Assembly (NCBI GenBank): GCA_910586405.1
Contig: CAJUII010000007.1
Location: 14,412-65,972 of the forward strand
From: an uncultured Lachnospiraceae bacterium
GTDB taxonomy: Bacteria; Bacillota; Clostridia; Lachnospirales; Lachnospiraceae
Direction of reading: 5' to 3'
Length of the DNA stretch: 51,561 nucleotides
The position numbers were made by a program, and so were the translations under genes. This document shows, one piece after another, positions 24,366 through 33,866 of the stretch; the first letter of the stretch is position 1, and every line of letters begins with the position of its first letter. The notes beneath the pieces are model-generated. The model ran no database searches and was not told the origin of the DNA. It saw only the letters and a program-made list of their open reading frames with translations.

Positions 24366-25046
24366 TTAATACAAAATTTCTAATGCAGCGCGGTCCATAA
24401 TTTGAATGAGATTCTTATCCGTCTCAATCAGCTTTTCCTGTTGCATTTTCATCAGCTCTCTGGACAGCGATGGTCTGGTTGTACCAAGATAATCCGCCAG
24501 TTCCTCCCGGTTCATCGAAAGTTTGATCCGATCACCATCCGCAGCCTGTTCCAACAGCCACAGGGCAATGCGCTCACGCAGTGTTGTTCCAGACAACAGA
24601 TGCAGCTTTCTGGTCATCTTAAAATTTTTTTCTGACTGAATCTCTAGCATATTTCTGGTAATCATGCGGTGATGCTCACAGGCATTGCTGCAAAAACAGT
24701 AAAAAAATTCCCACGGTATTTGAAGTACACGCACCTTCTCCTGCGCGATGGCATCATACCAGTATGCCTTTGTATCTGCAAAGAGAAACATCTCACCAAA
24801 GACATCTCCCTGCCCCACCATAAAAAGCACATCCCGTTTTCCTGACGCAAAGTCCTTCGAGATCATCACAGACCCTTCTAGGACCAGAAACAGATTTTGG
24901 GGTGTCTCTCCCTGACGAAAGATATACATTCCATCTTCAAAACTGCGTTCCACTGTCTTTGAACACCGAAACATCTTCTCGATCTCATCCCTGCTGATAT
25001 CCCGAAACAGGTGAATGCTGTCACAGTTCTTTACATTTTCTATCAT
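24366..25046 (-). CDS. Crp/Fnr-family transcriptional regulator
   Basis: A cyclic-nucleotide-binding-type beta barrel (about 12-115) with LFLVLEGSVMISKDFASGKR and VGQGDVFGEMFLFA is followed by a winged-helix domain (about 150-226) with NREELADYLGTTRPSLSREL as recognition helix. Between them FFYCFCSNACEHH has C117, C119 and C123, and Cys 8 and 28 lie near the N-terminus. These may hold an Fe-S cluster, a guess from the spacing. The cNMP pocket arginine signature is not evident. It is transcribed toward grcA. Confidence 0.9.
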   Translation of the reverse strand: MIENVKNCDSIHLFRDISRDEIEKMFRCSKTVERSFEDGMYIFRQGETPQNLFLVLEGSVMISKDFASGKRDVLFMVGQGDVFGEMFLFADTKAYWYDAIAQEKVRVLQIPWEFFYCFCSNACEHHRMITRNMLEIQSEKNFKMTRKLHLLSGTTLRERIALWLLEQAADGDRIKLSMNREELADYLGTTRPSLSRELMKMQQEKLIETDKNLIQIMDRAALEILY

Positions 25047-25089
25047 GATATGCGCTCACTCTTCTTTCCTGTGCATAAAGCTGCGTATG

Positions 25090-25121
25090 AAAAAATGGAG
25101 AACGCTTTCACTGCGTTCTCC
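25090..25121 (-). terminator. terminator of groESL
   Basis: GGAGAACGC pairs with GCGTTCTCC around a 7-nt loop (25097-25121). On the minus strand the stem is followed by ATTTTTTC. It lies 23 bp after the groEL stop. Confidence 0.9.
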
Positions 25122-25143
25122 TTCTTTGAAGCTCTTGAATTTA

Positions 25144-26769
25144 TTACATCATTCCGCCCATTCCAGGACCGCCTGCCGGCATTGCCGGTGTATCTTCCTT
25201 GATGTTTGCCACTACGGACTCTGTTGTGAGGAGTGTGCTCGCAACAGAACATGCATTCTGCAATGCACTTCTTGTCACCTTCACAGGATCAAGGATACCA
25301 GCCTCAACCATATCAACATACTCTTCCTTGGCAGCGTCGAAGCCCACACCTGCATTGGACTCTCTCACCTTATTTACGATAACGCTGCCCTCAAGACCTG
25401 CGTTTGCAACAATGATATGAAGCGGTGCATCCAGTGCCTTCAATACAATCTTTGCACCGGTCTTCTCATCGCCCTCCAGCGTGTCAACAAGCTCTGCCAC
25501 CTTCTTTGACGCGTGGATATAAGCAGATCCGCCGCCCGCGATAATTCCTTCCTCCACTGCTGCTCTTGTCGCATTCAGGGCATCTTCCATACGAAGCTTT
25601 GCTTCCTTCATCTCTGTCTCTGTCGCTGCGCCGACACGAATGACTGCAACACCGCCTGCAAGCTTTGCAAGTCTCTCCTGTAATTTCTCCTTATCAAAGT
25701 CAGATGTTGTCTCCTCTACCTGCTTCTTGATCTGAGAGATTCTCGCATCAATTGCTGCCTTATCACCCTCGCCGTCAACGATGATGGTGTTCTCCTTCTG
25801 AACCTTAACAGACTTCGCACGACCGCACTGCTCCAGTGTCGCTTCTTTGAGGTCCAGACCAAGCTCCTCGCTGATCACCTGACCGCCTGTGAGGATTGCT
25901 ATATCCTCCAACATCGCTTTTCTTCTGTCGCCGTATCCTGGCGCCTTCACTGCTACGACATTGAATGTACCGCGAAGTTTGTTGACAATCAGTGTCGTGA
26001 GTGCTTCACCCTCTACATCCTCAGCGATGATCAGAAGCTTTGCACCGGACTGCACTACCTGCTCCAACACTGGCAGAATCTCCTGAATATTTGAGATCTT
26101 CTTGTCTGTGATCAGGATATAAGGATCTTCCATTGTCGCTTCCATCTTATCCATATCGGTTGCCATGTACGCTGAGATGTATCCGCGGTCAAACTGCATA
26201 CCTTCTACCAGGTCAAGCTCTGTCTGCATTGTCTTGGACTCCTCGATAGTAATAACGCCGTCGCCTGATACCTTCTCCATAGCATCTGCTACCATGTTAC
26301 CAACTTCCTCATCACCTGAGGAAACTGTCGCTACTCTTGCAATGTGCTGCTTTCCATTGACTTTGGAACTCATGGATGCGATTGCTTCCACTGCACAGTT
26401 TGTAGCCTTCTTCATACCTTTTCTTAAAATAATTGGGTTTGCGCCTGCCGCAAGGTTCTTCATACCCTCATTGATCATCGCCTGTGCCAGAACAGTCGCT
26501 GTTGTGGTACCGTCGCCTGCCACATCGTTTGTCTTAGTAGCAACTTCCTTGACGAGCTGTGCACCCATATTCTCGAATGCATCTTCCAGCTCAATCTCCT
26601 TCGCGATTGTCACACCGTCGTTTGTGATGAGCGGCGCACCGAAAGATTTATCAAGAACAACATTTCTTCCTTTGGGTCCCAGTGTCACGCTCACGGTATC
26701 TGCTAACTTGTTTACACCTGTCTCTAATGTCTTACGAGCCTCAGCTCCATATTTAATTTCCTTTGCCAT
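25144..26769 (-). CDS. groL: chaperonin GroEL
   Basis: GroEL is the 60-kDa chaperonin that folds proteins in an ATP-driven ring with GroES. The ATG at 26769 starts MAKEIKYGAEARKTLETGVN, with GGAGG upstream; an earlier GTG is not needed. Signature parts are LGPKGRNVVLDKSFGAP, NDGVTIAKEIELED, DVAGDGTTTATVLAQA and the end GGPGMGGMM. The length of 541 is typical. It forms the groES-groEL operon (40 bp gap), terminated at 25090-25121 and controlled by CIRCE. Confidence 0.98.
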   Translation of the reverse strand: MAKEIKYGAEARKTLETGVNKLADTVSVTLGPKGRNVVLDKSFGAPLITNDGVTIAKEIELEDAFENMGAQLVKEVATKTNDVAGDGTTTATVLAQAMINEGMKNLAAGANPIILRKGMKKATNCAVEAIASMSSKVNGKQHIARVATVSSGDEEVGNMVADAMEKVSGDGVITIEESKTMQTELDLVEGMQFDRGYISAYMATDMDKMEATMEDPYILITDKKISNIQEILPVLEQVVQSGAKLLIIAEDVEGEALTTLIVNKLRGTFNVVAVKAPGYGDRRKAMLEDIAILTGGQVISEELGLDLKEATLEQCGRAKSVKVQKENTIIVDGEGDKAAIDARISQIKKQVEETTSDFDKEKLQERLAKLAGGVAVIRVGAATETEMKEAKLRMEDALNATRAAVEEGIIAGGGSAYIHASKKVAELVDTLEGDEKTGAKIVLKALDAPLHIIVANAGLEGSVIVNKVRESNAGVGFDAAKEEYVDMVEAGILDPVKVTRSALQNACSVASTLLTTESVVANIKEDTPAMPAGGPGMGGMM

Positions 26770-26809
26770 GATTTCATTATCCTCCACTTATATTCTAAAC
26801 TTTCTTTAT

Positions 26810-27094
26810 TTACTGGATCACTGCTAAGATGTCATTCTGCTTTACAATGATAAACTCGTCATCGTCAATCTTCACTTCTGTTCCTGAGTACTTAGAGTAG
26901 ATGACATTGTCGCCTGCCTTGACTTCCATCTTGATCTCTTTTCCGTCAACAACACCGCCTGGTCCCACAGCGATTACCTCTGCCTGCTGCGGCTTTTCCT
27001 TATTCTGCCCTGGCAATACAATACCGGACTTTGTTGTCTCCTCTGCGATCAACTGCTTTAATACGACTCTGTCTCCTAATGGTACTAATTTCAT
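26810..27094 (-). CDS. groS: co-chaperonin GroES
   Basis: GroES caps the GroEL cavity. The ATG at 27094 follows AAGGAGG, giving MKLVPLGDRVVLKQLIAEE and 94 residues; an ATG six codons upstream lies inside the ribosome-site region and is rejected. Family marks are TKSGIVLPGQNKEKPQQAEV and the C-terminal DEFIIVKQNDILAVIQ. Confidence 0.98.
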   Translation of the reverse strand: MKLVPLGDRVVLKQLIAEETTKSGIVLPGQNKEKPQQAEVIAVGPGGVVDGKEIKMEVKAGDNVIYSKYSGTEVKIDDDEFIIVKQNDILAVIQ

Positions 27095-27145
27095 GTTAAA
27101 TGCCTCCTTCATGATTTATAAAAATATATAGAATTGACTTTTTGA

Positions 27146-27172
27146 TTAGCACTCTTATCTATTGAGTGCTAA
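27146..27172 (-). promoter_or_regulatory. CIRCE operator for HrcA
   Basis: A perfect TTAGCACTC-N9-GAGTGCTAA inverted repeat lies 52 bp before groES and just downstream of the predicted start site. HrcA is the known repressor for this operator; its gene is not in the window. Confidence 0.97.
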
Positions 27173-27180
27173 CAAATCAT

Positions 27181-27209
27181 ATAATAATTTCTCATTGAGC
27201 ATTCTGCAA
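27181..27209 (-). promoter_or_regulatory. groESL promoter
   Basis: On the minus strand TTGCAG (27204-27209) and TATTAT (27181-27186) are 17 bp apart. The start falls about 8 bp before CIRCE, the classical arrangement. The 27210-27312 stretch is AT-rich without other recognised elements. Confidence 0.75.
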
Positions 27210-27312
27210 ACGCATTTAGATTTGATTTTCTTCCATTATCTTCTAAATACTCTCCATATCTTGAATTATCTCTTGTTTTCAAAACTTATTACACTTAATA
27301 ATTATTTTAGAT

Positions 27313-28260
27313 TTAAGCCTTTCTAAGTCCTTTTTCAAGCCGTTCTTTATATCCAGGTGCATTTTTGATCGCAAATTTATTCTCCAACATAGCATATTCA
27401 GCATCTGAAAGAATATTCTTAAAATTTTCCTCGACATTTGTTCGCATTACGCAGCCCACAGCGATGCTGGGCGCCAGCTTCTCATCCTCGAAATTCAGAC
27501 ATGCCTCTTGGATCTTGTCACAGTAGGCTTTTGCTTCCTCCTCCTCTGTGAGCGGCAGCAGCACGTTAAACACATCGCCCTCCACTCTTCCGATCACTGC
27601 GTACTCCAAACCGGCTTCCTCCGCCTGGGACTTGAGGATCTGCGCCACAGTCACGATCAGGCGGTCGCTCTCCTCCTCACCATAATGATTGTCAACGAAC
27701 CGCCAGTCGTTGATATTGACACAGATCGCCGCAGTGGGAACGACTTCACGCTCTGTCAGCTCCTTCATATGGCTGATAAAATGATTTCTATTCAGCACGC
27801 CTGTAAGCGGGTCATTCTGTCCAGCGTACTGCGCCTGTGAGGCATCTTTTTTGAGCTGCTGCTCCAACTCATCAATGTAAAGAGCCTGCTCGCTAGCCAA
27901 ATATGATTTCTTGCTGTATTCCTCCAGCGTTTCAATGTATGCCCCGAGAACCTTGCTCACCACATCAAACTGCTCCGTCGGAACATGATCAAACTTCGCA
28001 TAAATATGACACACCGTCCTGCCTTTGACCCTAATCTTATTTCCGGGATGGTTGACTACATCCGGCTTAAAATCTCCAAAATCCCCAACTGTCATCAGTA
28101 TGTTTCCATGTCTGTCTGTCATCAGTGTATCCAGCCCATAGCTTTGATTTAGCAATTTCAGCATTACTTCTGCTGCCTCTAAGTTAAATAAATCCCTCGG
28201 CGAATAATTTTTGCTGTTCTGCTCGATTCTTTCTGCAAATGCGATCTTTTTTTCGTTCAT
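27313..28260 (-). CDS. protein with N-terminal sensor-like domain and degenerate GGDEF domain
   Basis: A 315-residue protein. The first half (about 20-130) looks like a small-ligand sensor, with GLDTLMTDRHGNILMTVGDF and RVKGRTVCHIYAKF; a PocR-like fold is possible but unproven. A short coiled stretch (LYIDELEQQLKKDASQAQ) links it to a GGDEF-like domain starting DPLTGVLNRNHFISHM. The catalytic GGDEF position reads GRVEGDVFNVLLPL, so the second Gly survives but the next residues are D-V rather than E-F. Cyclase activity is doubtful. It has its own promoter. Confidence 0.85.
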   Translation of the reverse strand: MNEKKIAFAERIEQNSKNYSPRDLFNLEAAEVMLKLLNQSYGLDTLMTDRHGNILMTVGDFGDFKPDVVNHPGNKIRVKGRTVCHIYAKFDHVPTEQFDVVSKVLGAYIETLEEYSKKSYLASEQALYIDELEQQLKKDASQAQYAGQNDPLTGVLNRNHFISHMKELTEREVVPTAAICVNINDWRFVDNHYGEEESDRLIVTVAQILKSQAEEAGLEYAVIGRVEGDVFNVLLPLTEEEEAKAYCDKIQEACLNFEDEKLAPSIAVGCVMRTNVEENFKNILSDAEYAMLENKFAIKNAPGYKERLEKGLRKA

Positions 28261-28313
28261 CTCTAATCCTTTTCCTTCCCTTGTATTTTTATCGATTCAA
28301 ATCTCGTACTTCA

Positions 28314-28342
28314 AGTATACCGTTTAATTCATTTGCTGTCTA
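28314..28342 (-). promoter_or_regulatory. promoter of the degenerate GGDEF gene
   Basis: On the minus strand TAGACA (28337-28342) and TATACT (28314-28319) are 17 bp apart. It lies immediately after the stop of the PHP-HAD gene. Confidence 0.65.
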
Positions 28343-30007
28343 TCATTTTAAATCAAACCTTTCAATGACTTCCATAATTCCATCATGGTCATTGTCATGG
28401 TCTGTGACATAATCTGCCTGCACCTTCACGGACGGTGTGCCGTTTGCCATACAGACGCCGACCGCCGCTGCCCTCAGCATGGAGATGTCGTTCTCCTCAT
28501 CCCCTGCTGCAACCGTATTTTTGATGTGGACATGGACCGCATTGCACAGATGCCGCAGCGCATTTCCCTTCCCTGCGTGCCTGTTATAAAATTCAAGATA
28601 GCGCGCACAGGAAAATTCACAGGTAATGTCCCTCGCAAACGCAGAAGCCTCAAACTCGCTGCGAAATGCCTCAAGCCTGCTTCTGTCATAAAGCTCTATC
28701 GCAAGCAGCTTACAGGGGGCGTGCGTCAGCTCCTGCGCCAACACAGTGCCGACCTTGTACGGGGAGTGAATTGCCGTCCTGTAATAGACAAGCTCCTCAT
28801 CCTCCGCACAGCTCACAATATGCGTATCTGTGTAGGTCTGAATATGGATGCCCCTTTGCAGTGCCATATCGAAAATCGCCTGTGCCGCTGGTATTGGGAC
28901 TGTGTACTGCGCTATGACAGCCTGTTTCGTACAGTCATAGAGCAGTGCACCATTATATGCTGCCATATAGACACTTCCTGCCAAATCCTTCTCTGGCAAA
29001 TCAAGCAGTGCCAGCACATCCAAAATGCTATCGTATGACCTGCCGCTTGCGAGTACCAGATGATTTCCTTTTGACAGCATTTTGATGAGTGCGTTTCTAC
29101 TCTTCTCTGAGACGGATTTCTTTGTGTCAAGCAGCGTTCCGTCCAAATCTGTCAACAGCATCTTCGTGTGCAGTGTCTTTTTCAGATTTACCAGGATTTC
29201 ATCCGGCACATAAAGCCTGCCATAGCCGACACCTAAGTCCAATCCCGGTTTGGCATCACCGTGAAAGTCAGAACCGCCGCTTGGCAGCAGATGATACTGT
29301 TCTGCCAATGCCTTCATCTGTCTTGTCTCCGCCGGTGTGTACGTGCTATAATAGCATTCCATCCCCATCAATCCCGCTTCTGTCAATCTTCCCACCAAGA
29401 TATCTAACTGTTCCCGCCCCAGCTTGTACAAAGTCGGGTGTGCAAGAATGGGAATCCCGCCAGCCTTTCGTGTCACCTCAATTACTTCCTCCGGCGTGAT
29501 TTTCTCACGGTGCACAAAATACGGTGTGTGGTCCCCAAGATACCGTTCAAACGCCTCATTCCTGCTCTTCACATACCCGTGGTCCAACAAAAAACCAGCG
29601 TAGTGTGCCCTTGTGATCACTGCATTCGGATATGCTTCCATAAGCGCCTCATAGGTGATATCGATGCCGGCATTTTGCAGATTTGCACAGAGCTTATAAT
29701 TTCTGTCCGTTCGGGACTGCTTGAAACGGGCCAAGTATTCCAGAAAGACGGGTGCCTTGTAATCTATAAATAAGCCCACAATATGCACATCCCGCTGATT
29801 GTATTCCGTCGAATATTCTATACCCGGAATGATCTCTATTGGCTTGTCCTTTGCATACTCCATAATCTCGTCCAGCCCATCAATGGTGTCATGATCTGTG
29901 AGCGCCAGCGCACTCAGACCTTTTTCCAGGGCATAGTCCACCAGTTCATGTGGTGTCATCGTCCCGTCTGAGCGGCACGAATGTACGTGTAGATCAACAA
30001 ATCCCAT
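28343..30007 (-). CDS. PHP phosphoesterase fused to a Cof-type HAD phosphatase
   Basis: The N-terminal part (about 1-275) is a PHP domain: VDLHVHSCRSDGTMTPHEL with metal ligands, ALTDHDTIDGLDE, IEYSTEY and GGSDFHGDAKPG; relatives (TrpH/RNase AM type) act on 5'-nucleotides of RNA or pAp. The C-terminal part (about 282-554) is a complete Cof-type HAD: MLLTDLDGTLLDTKKSVS, VLASGRSYDSI, and AAGDEENDISMLRAAAVG with the catalytic Asp residues. The two halves are in one frame joined by YVPDEILVNLKKTLHTK. The inner ATG has no ribosome site, so a true fusion is likely. The start follows GAGGAG. Substrates are unknown. Confidence 0.88.
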   Translation of the reverse strand: MGFVDLHVHSCRSDGTMTPHELVDYALEKGLSALALTDHDTIDGLDEIMEYAKDKPIEIIPGIEYSTEYNQRDVHIVGLFIDYKAPVFLEYLARFKQSRTDRNYKLCANLQNAGIDITYEALMEAYPNAVITRAHYAGFLLDHGYVKSRNEAFERYLGDHTPYFVHREKITPEEVIEVTRKAGGIPILAHPTLYKLGREQLDILVGRLTEAGLMGMECYYSTYTPAETRQMKALAEQYHLLPSGGSDFHGDAKPGLDLGVGYGRLYVPDEILVNLKKTLHTKMLLTDLDGTLLDTKKSVSEKSRNALIKMLSKGNHLVLASGRSYDSILDVLALLDLPEKDLAGSVYMAAYNGALLYDCTKQAVIAQYTVPIPAAQAIFDMALQRGIHIQTYTDTHIVSCAEDEELVYYRTAIHSPYKVGTVLAQELTHAPCKLLAIELYDRSRLEAFRSEFEASAFARDITCEFSCARYLEFYNRHAGKGNALRHLCNAVHVHIKNTVAAGDEENDISMLRAAAVGVCMANGTPSVKVQADYVTDHDNDHDGIMEVIERFDLK

Positions 30008-30032
30008 TTTCCACTCTCCTCGTAACCAAAAT

Positions 30033-30058
30033 CGAGCAGGGGAATTTTCCCCTACTCG
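30033..30058 (-). terminator. terminator of the ABC-F gene
   Basis: CGAGCAGGGGAA (30033-30044) pairs with TTCCCCTACTCG (30047-30058) with one G-U pair and a very short loop. On the minus strand it ends in ATTTTGG. It lies between the ABC-F stop and the PHP-HAD start. Confidence 0.65.
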
Positions 30059-30072
30059 CTCTATTTGTAATC

Positions 30073-31722
30073 CTACTCTTCCTCGCCAGTCTCGTCCTCT
30101 GCCTCGGCTGTATACACAGATGTTCTTTTTCTCGCCATCTCATCACTGGCAAGATACTCATCATATGTCGTAATCTTGTCAATCAATGTGCCGTTTGGCA
30201 GTATCTCCATGATACGGTTTGCCGTTGTCTCAACAAACTGATGGTCATGGCAGGCGAAGATTGCCATGCCAGGGAACTTGATCAACCCATTATTGAGCGC
30301 TGTGATCGACTCCATGTCAAGATGGTTTGTCGGCTCATCAAGAATCAGGCAGTTCGCACCGCTGATCATCATTTTACTGAGCAGGCAGCGCACCTTTTCC
30401 CCACCGGAAAGTATTTTCACTTTTTTTACACCATCCTCACCCGCAAAAAGCATACGGCCGAGGAAACCGCGCACATAAGTGATATCATCCACTGGCGAGT
30501 AGCTCATCAGCCAGTCTGCGATCGTGTAGTCATTATTAAATTCATTGGTAGGGTCCTTTGGAAAATATGCCTGCGACGTGGTGACACCCCACTTGTATGT
30601 CCCTTCATCCGGCTCCATCTCCCCCATAAGAATTTGAAACAGCGTCGTCTTCGCAAGCTCATTTCCACCCACAAAGGCAACCTTATCCTCACGCCCCAGT
30701 ATGAAGGAAATACTGTCAAGCACCTTCTCTCCATTGATGGTTTTGGAGAGGTTCTCCACGGTGAGCACTTCATTTCCTATCTCACGGTCCGGACGAAAAT
30801 CTATATAAGGATACTTGCGGCTCGACGGCTTGATATCATCAAGCTCAATCTTTTCCAGCGCACGCTTTCTTGAAGTTGCCTGCTTTGACTTGGAAGCATT
30901 GGCGGAGAATCGTGAGATAAACTCCTGTAGCTCTTTGATCTTCTCCTCTTTCTTCTTGTTCGCCTCCTTCATCTGCTTGACAAGTAACTGACTCGACTCA
31001 TACCAGAAATCATAGTTGCCTGCGTAGAGCTGAATCTTGCCATAGTCAATATCGGCAATCTGCGTACATACTTTATTCAGGAAATAGCGGTCATGCGATA
31101 CGACGATTACAGTATTCTCAAAATTGATCAAAAACTCCTCCAGCCATGCAATCGCATCTAAATCCAAATGGTTTGTCGGCTCGTCGAGCAGCAGAATATC
31201 TGGATTGCCAAAAAGTGCCTTCGCCAGCAGAACTTTTACCTTCTCGCTGCCGTTCAAGTCCTTCATCAATGAGTAATGTATCTCTGTATCTATGCCAAGA
31301 CCATTTAACAACTGCGCTGCGCTGGATTCAGCCTCCCAGCCGTCCATCTCCGCAAACTCGCCTTCAAGTTCACTGGCGCGGATACCATCCTCGTCTGTGA
31401 AGTCCTCCTTGGCATAGATAGCATCTTTCTCCTTCATGATCTCATAAAGTCGTGCATTTCCCATGATGACAACATCCATCACCGGATACTCATCATACTT
31501 GAAGTGGTCCTGCTCCAACACGGAAAGCCGCTGCCCTGGGGTGATTGCGATATCTCCCTTTGTCGTCTCCAGCTTCCCTGACAAAATTTTCAAAAAGGTT
31601 GATTTGCCTGCGCCGTTGGCTCCGATCAGCCCATAGCAGTTCCCCTCTGTAAACTTAATGTTTACATCCTCAAATAACGCCTTTTTTCCTACTCTATAGG
31701 TTACATTGTTTGCACTTATCAT
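30073..31722 (-). CDS. ABC-F family ATPase (ribosome-associated or translation factor type)
   Basis: A 549-residue soluble protein with two nucleotide-binding domains and no membrane span. The first has GANGAGKSTFLKIL, a signature region LNGSEKVKVLLA, and LLLDEPTNHLDLDAIAWLEE. The linker (about 235-300) is charged. The second has GGNELAKTTLFQIL in place of a standard Walker A (Ala before the Lys), with LSGGEKVRCLLS and LILDEPTNHLDMESI. The C-terminus is acidic. Members act on ribosomes as energy sensors or antibiotic protection. There is no evidence it confers resistance. Confidence 0.93.
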   Translation of the reverse strand: MISANNVTYRVGKKALFEDVNIKFTEGNCYGLIGANGAGKSTFLKILSGKLETTKGDIAITPGQRLSVLEQDHFKYDEYPVMDVVIMGNARLYEIMKEKDAIYAKEDFTDEDGIRASELEGEFAEMDGWEAESSAAQLLNGLGIDTEIHYSLMKDLNGSEKVKVLLAKALFGNPDILLLDEPTNHLDLDAIAWLEEFLINFENTVIVVSHDRYFLNKVCTQIADIDYGKIQLYAGNYDFWYESSQLLVKQMKEANKKKEEKIKELQEFISRFSANASKSKQATSRKRALEKIELDDIKPSSRKYPYIDFRPDREIGNEVLTVENLSKTINGEKVLDSISFILGREDKVAFVGGNELAKTTLFQILMGEMEPDEGTYKWGVTTSQAYFPKDPTNEFNNDYTIADWLMSYSPVDDITYVRGFLGRMLFAGEDGVKKVKILSGGEKVRCLLSKMMISGANCLILDEPTNHLDMESITALNNGLIKFPGMAIFACHDHQFVETTANRIMEILPNGTLIDKITTYDEYLASDEMARKRTSVYTAEAEDETGEEE

Positions 31723-31732
31723 TATTTATTCC

Positions 31733-33844
31733 TCACTTCTTAAACAGCTTTCCGAAGAATCCTTTTTTGTCCTCCATATCACTGTCGGACGTCTCTTCTT
31801 CATCATGCATTTTTTCGAACTTCTGCGCGCTCTCCGGTTTCTGCTTTAGCGTCAGCAATGCATCATATGCCTGTAGCATTGTGAAACCATTCTGCTCAGC
31901 CAGTCCTTGCGCAGTAAATCCCTCTATCGTAAGCATACCGATCGACGGATATTTGCCGTCTCTGACAGCGGAGGCAAACTCCAAAAAGATGCTGCTGTCT
32001 GACCGAAGTCTTCTATAATAGTACCCTGCATCCGAATACGTTAGACCGCATCCCTGTGTCAGATAGATCATAAACTCCTCACGTACTGGCTCTGCCTTCT
32101 TCCACTGCTTTGCCACCTCACTCATCAGCTTCGTATCCATCATGCACAATGTGCTCGGACCATCTGTGAGCGCCGCAACCCTGCTGACCTCACAGAGCTT
32201 TTCCATAAACTGCGGATTGTCTATCCCGGCAGGCATCAGCTTCCCCTCACCTTTTCTGCCTGTCTCATAGCGGTTTGTGATGATCAGGTAGGCAATGTTG
32301 TTTCGGAGTGTAAAGTCACCGTTCTCCTCTTTCAATGTATAAATATATGGTTTTTCGCACAGTGCTTCGGTCAAATACAGCGTGATTCTGTTCATCAAAA
32401 GTGTATACTTCTCTACACCCTCGTTGTCCGAAGCCTTTCTTGCCGTGTCAAAGCGCACTGCCGCTTCCTGCATCATGGTCATCATCTCGATGATCGAGCA
32501 GCCTGCCATATAGGCAAATCCCTGATCCTCGTCCTGGTCCATATGCGTGATCAGCTCCGCTTTTCTCTCATCAGACACTTCGTAATCGTTCTCCTGGTCA
32601 CAGAATGGAACGATAGGCATACGATACTTCTTCTCACCATCCTCCTCATGCATGACCTGCGCCAGTTCTTCCTCCGACAACAAGTCCTCCACGTCGCGGT
32701 GATAACCTGCAATGTCTCTGAGATACTGCATCTTACAGCCGATCGCATCCACAGTGTCAAAATCAAGATTCACCCCTGTCACGCCCAGCTTATCCGCCAG
32801 CGCCAGCACTGTTTCCAGCGAATATAGTTTATTCTTCTGATCCAGCACACCGATGGGAAAAGTACTGTCAAAGATTGGCATGGTCATTGGATTTTGCAGC
32901 ACATAATTGACAGCATCATCATACGTTGCAAATAGAAACATTAGTATATTATTTTCATCTGCTTTCATCAGCAGCGGATTGCCGCGCGATGCTCTGTAAT
33001 CACTGTGTATGGACGCCAGAATAATATATATCTGCTCCATCTGCGTGTAAGAACGGATTCTAGCCTGCACCATCTCCTCATTGTAAACAGGTATATCCAG
33101 ATGTCCCTTCAAATCAATCGATACGGGGTCAAACTCCAGCCAGTATCTCCTGTGAGGCTCTATAATTACTTGGAGCCTGCCTCTGACAAGCTGTGTCAGC
33201 ATGGCAAGCTTGTACTTGTTGACTGGCTTTTTGTCTGGATTAAAGTGCATGGCACTGTCCAATGTCAAAAATACTTTGAGAGACTCATAATCAAAGTCCT
33301 CCGGTCCTGCCTGTTCACCGTTATTCTTGCGCCTCATGGTCATCAGCTCAAATACTGGTTTCTCACCCTCCTTTGGCTTGACCCTGAAATCAGGAAGCTG
33401 CCCGATAATATAGACATTTTTCGTCCAAAGCTGCGCGACTGCCTCCTCCTTGCTGCATCGTTCAATGGACGCCATATAGAGCACATGATAGCTGTCTGCC
33501 GCATCTCTGAGTCCCAGAAGCTCCCTCGCTGCGATATACTTCTCATCCCCAAGGATATTCTTTGGGGCATCATTGTTGGTGCTCATATGCAGCACCAACC
33601 CAGGTATCGATTCCTCAAAGATTTGATGGACTACCTCACCGAGCTTGTCTTCATGATACGCATAATGGTGCGCACTGTATCGGACAGCCATCGCGACATA
33701 TGCATCGTAGTATTCTTTGTCAAAAAACACATGGATTGCATCGTCAAAGACTTCCTCCTCATCGCGCTGCATGACCATTACGTCTTTGTCAAAGCCCTCA
33801 AACAATCTTAACTGCCATACTGAAATATTTGTTCTTCTTTCCAC
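31733..33844 (-). CDS. large uncharacterised protein (703 residues) with a basic amphipathic tail
   Basis: I do not recognise the family. The frame opens with GTG at 33844 after AGGGAG, giving MERRTNISVWQLRLFEG. It is soluble, with no signal peptide. The middle (about 300-385) has NILMFLFATYDDAVNYVLQ, PIGVLDQKNKLYSLETVLAL and TGVNLDFDTVDAI, weakly recalling SseB-like folds; this is a tentative thought only. The C-terminal helical part ends in a Glu/Asp linker and KKGFFGKLFKK, an amphipathic basic helix that could touch membrane. A small acidic protein gene lies 22 bp upstream, and the two are probably an operon. Confidence 0.8.
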   Translation of the reverse strand: MERRTNISVWQLRLFEGFDKDVMVMQRDEEEVFDDAIHVFFDKEYYDAYVAMAVRYSAHHYAYHEDKLGEVVHQIFEESIPGLVLHMSTNNDAPKNILGDEKYIAARELLGLRDAADSYHVLYMASIERCSKEEAVAQLWTKNVYIIGQLPDFRVKPKEGEKPVFELMTMRRKNNGEQAGPEDFDYESLKVFLTLDSAMHFNPDKKPVNKYKLAMLTQLVRGRLQVIIEPHRRYWLEFDPVSIDLKGHLDIPVYNEEMVQARIRSYTQMEQIYIILASIHSDYRASRGNPLLMKADENNILMFLFATYDDAVNYVLQNPMTMPIFDSTFPIGVLDQKNKLYSLETVLALADKLGVTGVNLDFDTVDAIGCKMQYLRDIAGYHRDVEDLLSEEELAQVMHEEDGEKKYRMPIVPFCDQENDYEVSDERKAELITHMDQDEDQGFAYMAGCSIIEMMTMMQEAAVRFDTARKASDNEGVEKYTLLMNRITLYLTEALCEKPYIYTLKEENGDFTLRNNIAYLIITNRYETGRKGEGKLMPAGIDNPQFMEKLCEVSRVAALTDGPSTLCMMDTKLMSEVAKQWKKAEPVREEFMIYLTQGCGLTYSDAGYYYRRLRSDSSIFLEFASAVRDGKYPSIGMLTIEGFTAQGLAEQNGFTMLQAYDALLTLKQKPESAQKFEKMHDEEETSDSDMEDKKGFFGKLFKK

Positions 33845-33866
33845 TTTGTCTCCCTATTCCTATCCC

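Noticed and set aside
32543..33811. Plus-strand frames of up to 268 codons opposite the 703-residue gene
   Set aside because: Rich in His, Cys and Arg as is typical of antisense frames, with no ribosome site. The minus frame is continuous over 2.1 kb with gene-like composition.
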